Part shown: piece by piece, positions 10,590-22,100 of the stretch
Position numbering within the stretch: position 1 is the stretch's first letter
Layout: each line of letters starts with the position of its first letter
DNA from: Hanleya hanleyi
Lineage: Eukaryota > Mollusca > Polyplacophora > Lepidopleurida > Hanleyidae
Length of the DNA: 64,000 nucleotides
Direction: 5' to 3'
Assembly: GCA_036873755.1 (NCBI GenBank)
Contig: JAVTVY010012634.1
Coordinates: forward strand, 459,009 to 523,008
The notes under the pieces: model-generated
The model's database searches: none
Told to the model about the DNA's origin: nothing
The model's input: the letters and a program-made list of their open reading frames with translations, nothing else
Position numbers and translations under genes: made by a program

Positions 10590-12074
10590 GTAATACAAGT
10601 CGGAACTTCAGACATAATAATACAGTAAGTAAGTTCCGAATAAACAACAAAGTCAACACTTGATAAAGGATATACCAGCGAGACAACAACAACTAATGTT
10701 GTAAAATTGACTCTGAACACTTCCATAGATGTGCACTGCTCGAGCAAACAGGAGAAAGAGGATTGGAATAAGGCTTGCAGCGACCTTTATAGTAACCACG
10801 CTGGATTGAATGGGAGAGCTCTCCTAGGGGCGGACAACTCTCTCCTAGGGGAATTAACTTTTTCTTTTAACTTCCGTTTTTCTACGTTTGATTGTGCATG
10901 TAATTGGAGATTAATGGCATTAATTAAATTAGGTTTAAGACTTAGGAATCAAATCAGTGGGCTCTATGGTTTATAAGCTTATACAACACAGTACCAAAGA
11001 CATTTTGTTAGCATTCAGCTCTGTACTCATCTCCTGTAGTTTTGTAGGACACAGTTAGGCCCCTGTTCATGCCAGCTAGATTTGAGTCAGTACACAGTGC
11101 ATGTAGCAAATCCTTTTATCTAAACACATCTAATGCACCCTAGGTTGTGGACATTGACTAGCTAAATTAATATAGCCCCCATTTTCAGACTAAAACAAGC
11201 CATTCAATAATTTATGCTGCCCCAAAGTTGAAGAAATAAATTGTGGCGTACTACAAGACAAGTTGCACTGATGGTAGTTGATGTAATGATATTATAAAAT
11301 ATAATAATTTTAATAGTTTGATGATACATAAAACGCGATCTATTTTTTCCAGGATTTTTGTGGGGAAGCCGACATGATGAATGCATGAAATTAATCATGT
11401 CGAATTCGTCCGTATTTTTATAAAGTTTATCTCTGTGTCAGTATAACAAACATAACCTCATTCTTTCCCTGAGCGGTTATATGTAATATTATCTATTATC
11501 ATGATGCAGAATGACATAATTTTACCTCAAACCGGTGAATGTGAATAAATGAGTCATATATAATTTAATCTCCGAGCTCCTCGCGTCTACATGTCGTAGT
11601 GCAGAACTGTGTCACGTTCCCTGTCACTTTTTCATATGTATAATACCATACCGCGAATCATTTTATCAACGAATAGCTCTCCGTTTTATTAACTCATTTT
11701 CAATCGGTCTTAAAAAAAATCCACACTGCAACATTTATTGGCCCTAATTGGTTGTGTGTTAGTATAGGGAGATGGGGGGAGGGAGGTCTTTCATAAATAT
11801 GATGTCGGGTGAGGGGTGGGGGGTCACTGGTAACATTCCAGTCAAAGGAGGGGGGTCACACATAACTTGGGGTCATCAGCTGAATTTCCATCGCCCCCCC
11901 CCCCAAGATAAATTTTGAACGCTCCCTCATTCGCTCATTCGGATTTGGTGCCACTCTCCTATCGATTATAATCAATTGGATAGATGGATGAATGGATTTA
12001 TTTATTTGAACCCTCTTCATTGTGGTACAATGGGTATAGGTCGTGTAAAACACGCCCTGCAGCCGAATTGCCCA
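10590..12074. other. Intergenic, no supported gene
   Basis: The 89-codon frame at 10707-10976 starts within the sequence downstream of the Naiad and has no recognisable motif. CTCTCCTAGGGG is directly repeated near 10819 and 10842. A G/C-rich low-complexity patch (11770-11905) with a C-run precedes the satellite array. Confidence 0.4.
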
Positions 12075-14715
12075 AATCTACCTGTCCAAGACAGCCTGTG
12101 ATCATCTGGTGTATATGCGATGTGACCGGACACTATAGTTGACTGGCCTATCAGCCTATGATCTATGTGATGTGACATGACACTGGTTGACTGGCCAATA
12201 TGAGGCTGTTATAAGGCAGTTATCTGACCACCAACAGCCTATGAAAATTTTGTGATCAACGTGATGTGACATGACACTAGTTGGCTGGCCAATATGAGGC
12301 TGTTATCTGACCAATAACAGCTCATGATCATTTTGTGATCTACGTGATGTGACATGGCACTAGTTGATTTGCCAGTATGAGGCTGTTACAAGACTGGTAT
12401 CTGACCACTAACAGCCTTTGATAATTTCATGTGGTTGTGGTGAGACATGGCACGAGTTGACTGGCCAATATGAGGCTGTTACATGACTGGTATATGACCA
12501 CTAACAGCCTATGATCAATTTGTGTAGATCTATGTGATGTGACATGGCATTACTTGATTTGCCAATATGAGGCTGTTGCAAGACTGGTATCGGACCACTA
12601 ACAGCCTTTGATCATTTTGTAGATGTGGTGAGACATGGCACTAGCTGATTTGCCAATATGAGGCTGTTACAAGACTGGTATATGACCACTAACAGCCTAT
12701 GATCAATTTGTGTAGATCTATGTGATGTGACATGGCATTACTTGATTTGCCAATATGAGGCTGTTGCAAGACTGGTATCGGACCACTAACAGCCTTTGAT
12801 CATTTTATGTAGATGTGGTGAGACATGGCACTAGCTGATTTGCCAATATGAGGCTGTTACAAGACTGGTATATGACCACTAACAGCCTATGATCAATTTG
12901 TGTAGATCTATGTGATGTGACATGGCATTACTTGATTTGCCAATATGAGGCTGTTGCAAGACTGGTATCGGACCACTAACAGCCTTTGATCATTTTGTAG
13001 ATGTGGTGAGACATGGCACTAGCTGATTTGCCAATATGAGGCTGTTACAAGACTGGTATATGACCACTAACAGCCTATGATCAATTTGTGTAGATCTATG
13101 TGATGTGACATGGCATTACTTGATTTGCCAATATGAGGCTGTTATAAGACTGGTATCGGACCACTAAACAGCCTTGATCTTTTACGGATGGTGTGACATG
13201 GCATTACTTGATTTGCCAATATGAAGCTGTTGCAAGACTGGTATCGGACCACTAACAGCTCTTTGATCATTTTATGTAGATGTGGTGAGACATGGCACTA
13301 GCTGATTTGCCAATATGATGCTGTTACAAGACTGGCAGTATATGACCAATACAGCCTATGATCAATTTGTGTAGATCTATGTGATGTGACATGGCACTAG
13401 TTGACTTGCCAATATGAGGCTGTGACAAGACTGGTATCGGACCACTAACAACCTTTGATCATTTTATGTAGATGTGGTGTGACATGGCACTAGTTGACTG
13501 GCCAATATGAGGCTGTTACATGACTGGTATATGACCACTAACAGCCTATGATCAATTTGTGTAGATCTATGTGATGTGACATGGCACTAGTTGACTTGCC
13601 AATATGAGGCTGTGACAAGACTGGTATCGGACCACTAACAACCTTTGATCATTTTATGTAGATGTGGTGTGACATGGCACTAGTTGACTGGCCAATATGA
13701 GGCTGTTACATGACTGGTATATGACCACTAACAGCCTATGATCAATTTGTGTAGATCTATGTGATGTGACATGGCACTAGTTGACTTGCCAATATGAGGC
13801 TGTGACAAGACTGGTATCGGACCACTAACAACCTTTGATCATTTTATGTAGATGTGGTGTGACATGGCACTAGTTGACTGGCCAATATGAGGCTGTTACA
13901 TGACTGGTATATGACCACTAACAGCCTATGATCAATTTGTGTAGATCTATGTGATGTGACATGGCACTAGTTGACTTGCCAATATGAGGCTGTGACAAGA
14001 CTGGTATCGGACCACTAACAACCTTTGATCATTTTATGTAGATGTGGTGTGACATGGCACTAGTTGACTGGCCAATATGAGGCTGTTACATGACTGGTAT
14101 ATGACCACTAACAGCCTATGATCAATTTGTGTAGATCTATGTGATGTGACATGGCACTAGTTGACTTGCCAATATGAGGCTGTGACAAGACTGGTATCGG
14201 ACCACTAACAACCTTTGATCATTTTATGTAGATGTGGTGTGACATGGCACTAGTTGACTGGCCAATATGAGGCTGTTACAAGACTGGTATATGACCACTA
14301 ACAGCCTATGATCAATTTGTGTAGATCTATGTGATGTGACATGGCACTAGTTGACTGCCCAATTGAGGCTGTTACAAGGCTGGTATTGGACCCAATAACA
14401 GCTTATGATCATTTTGTGATCTACTTGATGTGACACGGCACTAGTTGATTTGCCAATATGAGGTTGTTACAAGGCTGGTATCAGACCACTAACAGCCTAT
14501 GATCAATTTGTGTAGATCTAGGTGATGTGACATGGCACTAGTTGACTAGCCAATATGAGGCAGTTACGTGGGTGGTATCTGCACTAACAGCCTATGATCA
14601 TTTTGTGTAGATCTATGTGATGTGACACAGCACTTTGTTGACTGGCCGATTTTAGGCTGTTATGGCGAAGATTAACATAACATGACATGCATGTTATCGG
14701 CTGACTGGCCAACAG
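12075..14715. repeat. Satellite array 1: about 95-bp monomers in 188-190-bp dimers
   Basis: About 27 monomers share CCAATATGAGGCTGTTA, then about 20 bases, then CTAACAGCCTATGATCA. From 13381 to 14330 the period is exactly 190 bp (GTGATGTGAC at 13381, 13571, 13761, 13951, 14141, 14331). The first four of these units look identical by eye, and the fifth differs by a base in TACAAGACTGG. An earlier block (12534-13100) runs at 188-190 bp. The two alternating monomers differ in the words before the next unit (TGTGTAGATCTATGTGATGT or TTATGTAGATGTGGTGT). Each intact monomer carries the inverted repeat GGCTGTTA/TAACAGCC. The edges are degenerate. Confidence 0.95.
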
Positions 14716-15198
14716 CATTTAGATCGTGAATATACACATGCAAATTTCGCCTCGCCTCTTCAATATGGTTCTTGGCCATAATAATACACACCCGTGGACG
14801 TAATACTTATAACGAAAATAATTTATAAAAGAAAACTGATTAATTCAACAAGAAATTTATTTTATGCATACAACATACACACAAGAGCAGATGTACAAAT
14901 CTCTACATGGAGAATGAATCTATGCATCACTATTTCCTAATAAAGGTGATGTTAAGGGGCAGCACCATTAACGTGTTAAAATGCGACACATGGTTAACTT
15001 CTATAGTAATTTATGAATATTGGCAAACTAACAAACCGTATCAATTGAAACTTTACATCCCAACGGCTACATTACACAAAAACAAATTAATATTTTGATA
15101 AATTGGTATTGAAATGCAGATGTGAACTTCCTTTTTTCAGTATACTAGATCTCACTTTTGAACTCTTTTCAAAATGACCTGGGATATCCTGTAAAACC
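14716..15198. other. Intergenic, nothing recognised
   Basis: The sequence is AT-rich. The 63-codon frame at 14907-15098 has no recognisable motif or codon signal. Confidence 0.4.
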
Positions 15199-15574
15199 AA
15201 TGGGCCACTCATGCTTCATTGGAAAACAAAGGAAAGCCTGACCATGCAGTGGCTCAGGCCTTCGACTCTGGGTGGTGTTTTGAGCCAGAGCCACATCTCT
15301 TAACCTGGGAGATTATTTTCAAACAGTGATAGCTCACACAATTTTATACATATCTACTATACATGTATTTCCCCAGTATTAAAAATGGCATTCTCGTTCG
15401 ATACTGGAAAAATACAAGTACATTACATATGTATAAAACTGTGGGGGTTATCACTGGTTAAAAATTAGTTCACAGGTTAAGAGATAGGGCACTGGCTTAA
15501 AACACTACCCAGATTCGAAGGCCTGGGCCACTGCAGAGACAGGCTATCCTTCATTATCCAATTAAGTGGGAGGG
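15199..15574. repeat. Foldback MITE, family M1, copy a
   Basis: The two arms are inverted copies of about 150 bases. The left arm reads GGGCCACTCATGC ... CAGGCCTTCGACTCTGGG ... TCTCTTAACCTGGGAG. The right arm carries the complement (GGTTAAGAGATAGGGC ... CCCAGATTCGAAGGCCTGGG ... AAGTGGG). The centre is around CCAGTATTAAAAATGG. Two further copies or part-copies lie at 20041-20235 and 25076-25395. There is no coding capacity. Confidence 0.7.
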
Positions 15575-16439
15575 GTCCATTTGAGGATATTTTTTGTCAA
15601 AGTCAGTTCTTGTGCACCAAAAATTAACAAAGTTCAAGGATTTCAAATTATTAATCAACTGAAATATTTTGAATTTTTGTTTGCAGCATATAGTGCCAAG
15701 AATACACAAACATGCTGTTTGTTAAGTTTCATCTGAACAAAACTTTTAATTTTCAAAATTTCAACAATTTCTGTTTTTGACTCCAATATCATGGGAACAT
15801 GAACAGGTTTCTGGTGCGACCCCATAAGTATATGGTATAACCAACTTCAATCTTTATTGAATAACCAAATATTTAACATACTTTTCTTTACTTTCACAGC
15901 AACTACAAGTATGTTCAATATTATAAACTGTTTAAGTTAAAAAAGTAATCTGGTAATATATGAATGATCACTTTTATTAAAGACTACGTAGTAAGACATG
16001 TATTTTGTAGACGGGTTGATAATTCATACGCATACTCAAGGTAGTGCAAACACTGCTACACAGAAAAACACAAGAAAACATTCCTGAGGCTGAGGCACAC
16101 AGATTCGATAAAGTAACGTATACATATCATAACCATATATTATCTTGGGATGTCATAGCCATCCACAGGTTTAGCGAATATAATAAATGTCACTACACTA
16201 TCCTCAAAAAGGAACAGAACAGAAGATAATTCGTTACTTTTTTCCAAATTACTCTGTTATGTGTTAAGAAAACAAATCCAAATAAATGGTTTGCAGTTTG
16301 GAATGATTAAATTACATAATTTAATACATGTAGCTAAATACTTCAGAGTATAGAGGGCTATTAGCAATAGGTCTATTCCATTATTTTGGGATTACACTCT
16401 CTTAGCATTGCAGAGATTCTAGTGCAGAAAATAGGTCGA
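15575..16439. other. Intergenic, nothing recognised
   Basis: AT-rich sequence without repeats or frames that I can support. A box-B-like word occurs on the minus strand near 16452-16465 (GGTTTGATTCCCG) but no box A accompanies it. Confidence 0.4.
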
Positions 16440-16870
16440 GACTCATCGGGAATCAAACCTGCAACCACCAGAATATAACGTAATGGTAACTGCCAGAATC
16501 TGTACCTATAACAACCTGTGGTAACAGCCTGCTGGCATGTACTTTTTCATTGTACACGCTACTAAATGTCAGAATTTTGGCCTATAGCAGCCTGCACGGG
16601 TATGTACATGTGAGGCTATTTAACGTCAGAGTGTGAGCCTATAACAGCCTGCACTGGCATATACTAATTCAGTCTACATGTGAGGCTACTGAATGTGCTA
16701 GCATGTACTACACATGAAGGTACTTAAAGTCAGAATCTGCGCCTATTACAGCCTGCACTGGTACACACTAAGCAAGTGTCAATGTGAGGCTAATAAATGT
16801 CAGAATTCAGGCCTATAGCAGCCTCTGCTGTAAATGGAAGAGGGTGTGAGGCTACTAAATACTAGAGGTT
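16440..16870. repeat. Degenerate satellite related to arrays 1 and 2
   Basis: There are about five diverged units of roughly 85-95 bases, each with GAGGCTA(C/T)T..A(A/C)TGTCAGAAT followed by GCCTATAACAGCCTGCACTGG. The AGGCT ... ACAGCCT arrangement matches the core of the arrays at 12.1-14.7 kb and 51.4-54.3 kb, but the left arm has decayed. Confidence 0.65.
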
Positions 16871-17049
16871 CCTATTTGACCCTTGAGTTGCCGCTCCAAC
16901 ATGAAGCCTATGCTTGTTGTTTTTATGGGCAAAAACATACGTCTCCCCCAACCTCCCCACCTTGCCTTGAATGGGCACATAATTCAAGGGAAAGTGCTAT
17001 AAAATGAATGTAGCAATAAGTATCTTAAACAAAGCTGCGTATCTAAAAA

Positions 17050-18505
17050 TATTAATTACAAAGAAGCGATTTTCATTGTATATACATGTACAAGTAGATG
17101 AACGGTTGGATGGACATCGGACAAAGATGAATGCATGCACACATACACTAAAACCTGATCAAATGCGGGGGCTATCCCAATGAAGCTTCCATCCAAGTTT
17201 GGTGAAATTCCATCCAATAGTTCTCAAGGTATCTTGCAGACAAAGCCTGTATATACATGTACAAGCAGATGGACGGACACCGGATGAATGCAGGCACACA
17301 CACCAAAACCTAGTCAAATGAGGGGGCTATCCTAATGAAGCTTCCATCGAAGTTTGGTGAAATTCTGTTCAGTAGTTCTCCAGATATCTTGCAGACAAGC
17401 CCTGTATATACATGTACAAGTAGACGGACGGACGGACACCGGACATGGATGAATGCACGCACACACACCAAAACCTAATCAAATGAGGGGGCTATCCCAC
17501 TATAGCTTCTATCCAAGGGGACTGAGATTCCGTCCAGTAGTTTTCAAGATATCTTGCAGACAAGGCCTGTACATACATGTACAAGTAGATGGATGGACAG
17601 ACGGACACCGGACACGGATGAATGCACGCACATACACCAAAACCAAATCAAATGAGGGGGCTATCCCAATGAAGCTTCCATCCAAGTTTGGTGAAATTCT
17701 GTCCAGTAGTTCTCCAGATATCTTGCAGACAAGCCCTGTATATACATGTACAAGTAGATGGACGGACGGACAGACACCGGACATGGACGAATGCACGCAC
17801 ACACACCAGAACATAATCAAATGAGGGGGGCTATCCCACTGAAGCTTCCATCCAAGTGTGGTGAAATTCCATTCAGTAGTTCTCAAGATATCTTGCCGAC
17901 AAGGCCTGTATATACATGTACAAGTAGATGGACAGACAGACGGACAACGGACACGGATGAACGCATGCACACAAACCAAAACCTAGTCAAATGAGGGGGC
18001 TATCCCAATGAAGCTTTCATCAAAGTTTGGTGAAATTCCATCTAGTAGTTTCCAGATATCTTGCAGACAAGCCCTGTATATACATGTATAAGTAGATGGA
18101 CGGACGGACACGGATGAATGAACTCACATACACCAAAACCTAATCAAACGAGGGGGCTATCCCAATGAAGCTTCCATCCAAGTTTGGTGAAATTCCATCC
18201 AGTAGTTCTCCAGATATCTTGCAGACAAGCCCTGTATATACATGTACAAGTAGATGGATGGACGGACGGACACCGGACATGAATGAATGCACGCACACAC
18301 ACCAAAATCTAATCAAATGAGGGGGCTATCCCACTAAAGTTTCCATCCAAGTGGGGTGAAATTCTGTCCAGTAGTTCTCAAGATATCTTGCAGACAAGGC
18401 AAGGGGACGGACAGACATCCATCCAGACATCCAACCAGACAGACAGACAGACAGACAGCACAAACACTAGATGTCTCCCCCCAACATAGTTGGGGGAGAC
18501 ATAAT
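17050..18505. repeat. Composite minisatellite element: about 168-bp cores, microsatellite, terminal hairpin
   Basis: Eight core units start at TGTATATACATGTACAAG (17077, 17249, 17403, 17568, 17737, 17907, 18076, 18234) with spacings of about 154-172. Each contains AATGAGGGGGCTATCCCA, AAGCTTCCATCCAAGTTTGG and GATATCTTGCAGACAAG, plus a short GGACGGACGGACA tract. The block ends with a GACA microsatellite (about 18436-18460) and a hairpin at 18471-18503 (ATGTCTCCCCCCAAC / GTTGGGGGAGACAT). Open frames here are by-products of the repeat period. Confidence 0.85.
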
Positions 18506-18908
18506 AAACAGATGTGTCCATCTCAGCCTATATATGTGAATATGTATTGAAACAATGAGACTGTCAGAATCTGCACATACACTTTTTTTATGTACTGAGT
18601 GAGCAAAAAGATCAATATTGATACTATCAATAATTTCAAACAAATTTCAACTGTTTTTTCTTCAAAATCTTCCTTTCTTTCAATTCACATAATCAAGGAA
18701 AGTAACACTGTGACACACACGGCGAGTCAATATCCAAATAGTTAACCAACAACAAAATACCAAGAGGTTCACAGCAGGTGAGAAATACAATCTCAAACAA
18801 TGTAACCAAAATTTCATACTGTAATATATAATATAAACTATAATATTTGAAGTAACATGTGCTACAGATGAAGTGTGTCATTTTCCATGTGGAGGGAGGA
18901 AGGGCTGA
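18506..18908. other. 3' flank of the KDZ-derived gene
   Basis: No gene or repeat is recognised. On the minus strand this is sequence downstream of the stop codon and probable poly(A) signal of the gene above it. Confidence 0.4.
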
Positions 18909-18914
18909 TTTATT
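18909..18914 (-). promoter_or_regulatory. Candidate poly(A) signal overlapping the stop codon
   Basis: On the minus strand the last codons read CAA TAA ATC, so AATAAA overlaps the TAA stop of the KDZ-derived gene. If used, the 3' untranslated region would be very short. Confidence 0.35.
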
Positions 18915-19166
18915 GAGTAGAATACACTTCTTTCAAAAGATCAAAAGTGTTCTTATCTGCAACATGAGAATTCATGTTATGTGAAGAGAGAGATAGCATG
19001 TTCCGGAACCACACAAAAAATTTACAGTGCAGTACAAAATTGTTGAAATTCATGTAGGACAGCATGGACTTCAGTTTCTTCAGGGTGGAGTTCCTCTGCT
19101 CTGCTACTTGCGAATTCACACCGGATAACTCTGGGTAGTTTGAAACATTATATCCAGCATGACAGC
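18910..19166 (-). CDS. KDZ-derived gene, last coding exon (candidate Glu)
   Basis: Acceptor TTTATCATTTTCAG, entry phase 1, 84 codons and TAA. The peptide GCHAGYNVSNYPELSGVNSQ is followed by VAEQRNSTLKKLKSMLSYM. The Glu of VAEQRN is the likely third catalytic residue. The protein ends KEVYSTQ. Confidence 0.9.
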
Positions 19167-22100
19167 CTGAAAATGATAAAAATGAAGAAAAATATTCAGA
19201 TAATTTGATAAATATGAGAAGATCCTTGTGAATGATAAATTTACATCCTCAGTTAATTTGAGATATTTACTCAAATTATACAATGATTACAATTCAATAC
19301 TAGGTTCTACCTTTGCATATTACATTACTTTCTTAAACTGTTCTAAGCCAGTATCTGTGGAGGAGTAAACCATACTTTTGGTAACACACTTTTCATCATT
19401 CATGAACAGCAAAATGTCTGTAGATTCATCATGTTTACCATCCGTAGCTAATATAGTAGTTATAATGGAGTCAGAACAGTGAAGTTATGTCACAAAAGTA
19501 GTGGAATGGTATTTATTTTCATAGCTAGGTGAGAAAATTTATTATTTGCCAGTTTTGCAATACATGTAGTATATATTTCAGGATAAAAATTATGCATTTT
19601 GATCTAGAAAACAATTTTTCACTGCCCATGTCCACAAGGCACGGAACTACCCATAAATTGAAGATGGTCACCAAGGTTTCCAGTCCATCAGACAACAGAC
19701 TGTCATTAATTGTAAGTCTCTTGATATATCAATGAGTTACATGTATACCAAGTTTGATACTCAACATTTGAATGATATCAGAAATAAAGATCATTCCTGA
19801 TTTTCCATCAATTAAAGATGGTCGCCAATGTTTCAGTTCAATCATAGAAACCAGTTGTAACCATTTTGCATAATTTTCCACCCAATTAGAGGTACATGTA
19901 TTTAGTCCTGTCATTGCCAATCATTGTCCTGTCAAGATGATTGATGTATTGATGATGTTGGTCAAGATAACTTCTGTTCTGAAGTGTTCAAAAGTTTCCA
20001 ACCAATCAGAAAGCAAATTATCACTAATGAGCCACACCCGCTTAATACCATTTTCGTTCAATACTGGGGGAAAATAGTACATGTATAAAATTGTGCGAGT
20101 TATCAATGGCAAAAAATAATCGCCCGGGTTAAGAGCTAGGGCTCTGGCTCAAAACACTTGCCAGAGTTGAAGGCATGGACTACTGTATAGAGAGGCTGTC
20201 CATTGTTTTCCAATTAAGCACAAGTGGCCCATTGTAAGTATCTTGGTGTATCAATGATATATATCAAGTTTAATATTGAAAAACTGATCGGTACCAGATA
20301 TAGATCATTATTGATTTCACATAAATTAAAAATGGCCACCATGGTTTCCGCCCAGAAACAAGTTCTGTCATTCATTGTGATTCGCTTTCTGTATCAATGA
20401 TTCATAATGAACACTTGAATAGTATCTGAGATATAATCATTAATGATTTTCGTAAATTAAAAATGGTTACCAAGTGTTCCCGTCCAATCAGAGAAAGCGC
20501 TTCTGTCATTCATTGTAAGTCTCTTAATGTATCGATGATGTACACAAAGTTTAATATTGAACACTTGACTGGTATCATTTATGATTTTGCATGAATTAAA
20601 GACGGTCACCAAGGTTTCCCCCCATTCATAGAAACCGGTTCTGTCACTGATTATAAGTCACTTGATGTACTGATGATGTATAAGCTTACAAAGTTTCATA
20701 CTGAACACTTGAATGGTATCTGAGATATAGATCAATAATGATTTTTATACATTAAAGATGGTTGCCAAGGTATCTACCCAATCAAAGAAACTTGTTGTGT
20801 TACTGATTGTAATCTCTTGATGTATCGATGATATATACCAGGTTTCATATTGAATACTTTAACAGTATCAGAGGTATAGATCATTACAGAATTTGCATGA
20901 ATTAAAGATGGCTGCCAAACTTTCTGCCCAGTCGTGTCCAGATTCAACAGGGTTCTTTGTCATGAGTATATGGATGTTCACTGCAAGTTTGGTGCTATAG
21001 CAACACAGGCATTTGATAAGGGTCAGTAATGGATGGGTCGTCATCAATCACCAATTTGTCTTTGTAATGATTAAAATGATATGTATGTGTAGTGTACTCG
21101 CCCTTCTCATGCTGTTGTTATATATATCCCATATACTATAGTAATATGGAGTCAGTATGGATAGATGATCTCTGGCCCACAGTTAGTTATTCATTGATAA
21201 ATGAATCACAATTGACCTTTGTGTCGGCGTAGTAACAAATAAAACTCTATATACTCACTATTGTCATAATGTTATATATACCCCATTCTTCTAACACGGA
21301 GTGAAGGTAAATCACTCGCCATCTTGTTTGAAATCCTCTTAACGTTTTCCGAAACGTAACAAGTACGAGTCGTTTGATTGGTCAATGCACTGGTTGCTAC
21401 GGTCACCACAAATTCCATGGAATGTGGACAGCGATATTGGCCTATCAAATGCCGTGTATATCTCCTCATGTTCGGTTAACGTTGTTAAGAGAATTGTTTC
21501 AACCATATTTGTCGAGTTACATGAAATACATCTTTTTGTTGCAGTAAATAATTAAAATCAATGCAGCAGGTATGTTCAACAAACATCATTTATTGGATAA
21601 AAGGTATGTGCAAAGTATGAACTGTGACTTTTCCCTTGGAAATTTCTATCTAAATTCGGGTTGTAATGGACAGTGCGGTATCTTATCTGCGACCTTAGTT
21701 GGTTGGGTCCATATATGTAGATACATAACTACCACGGATAATTAGGATATTACTGAGATACCCATCTTATACTGACCCTTATCAAATGCCTGTGTATAGC
21801 AAGCCGTTCTTCAGATCTCTTGGCAATAAGAAAGCTGTGACAGACAGACAGACAGACAGATGGATGTACATGATGACAACAATACCGGGCAACCTGTTGA
21901 CCAAAATGGCCGAGGCGTAATAAAACATAAGGCAACGCCTAAAAGGTGCAGAAAACCCTCAGCCAGACAGTTTCAGTCACTGGAAATTGGTACACAAGGA
22001 ATGGGGAATGTTATTGAATGCAGAAGATGCTTTAGCAGTGGCTAAAATATGTTGGAATTCAGTGCGAGATGTTGGATGCATTGGATGGAATGTGTTAATA

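Noticed and set aside
12075..14715. CRISPR-like direct repeats
   Set aside because: Units are 95-190 bp with no unique spacers and sit in eukaryotic DNA. This is a satellite.
17453..17994. Overlapping open frames of 78-156 codons on both strands with repeated peptide blocks
   Set aside because: They arise from the roughly 168-bp tandem repeat, whose period is often a multiple of three. The peptides are low-complexity and both strands are open.
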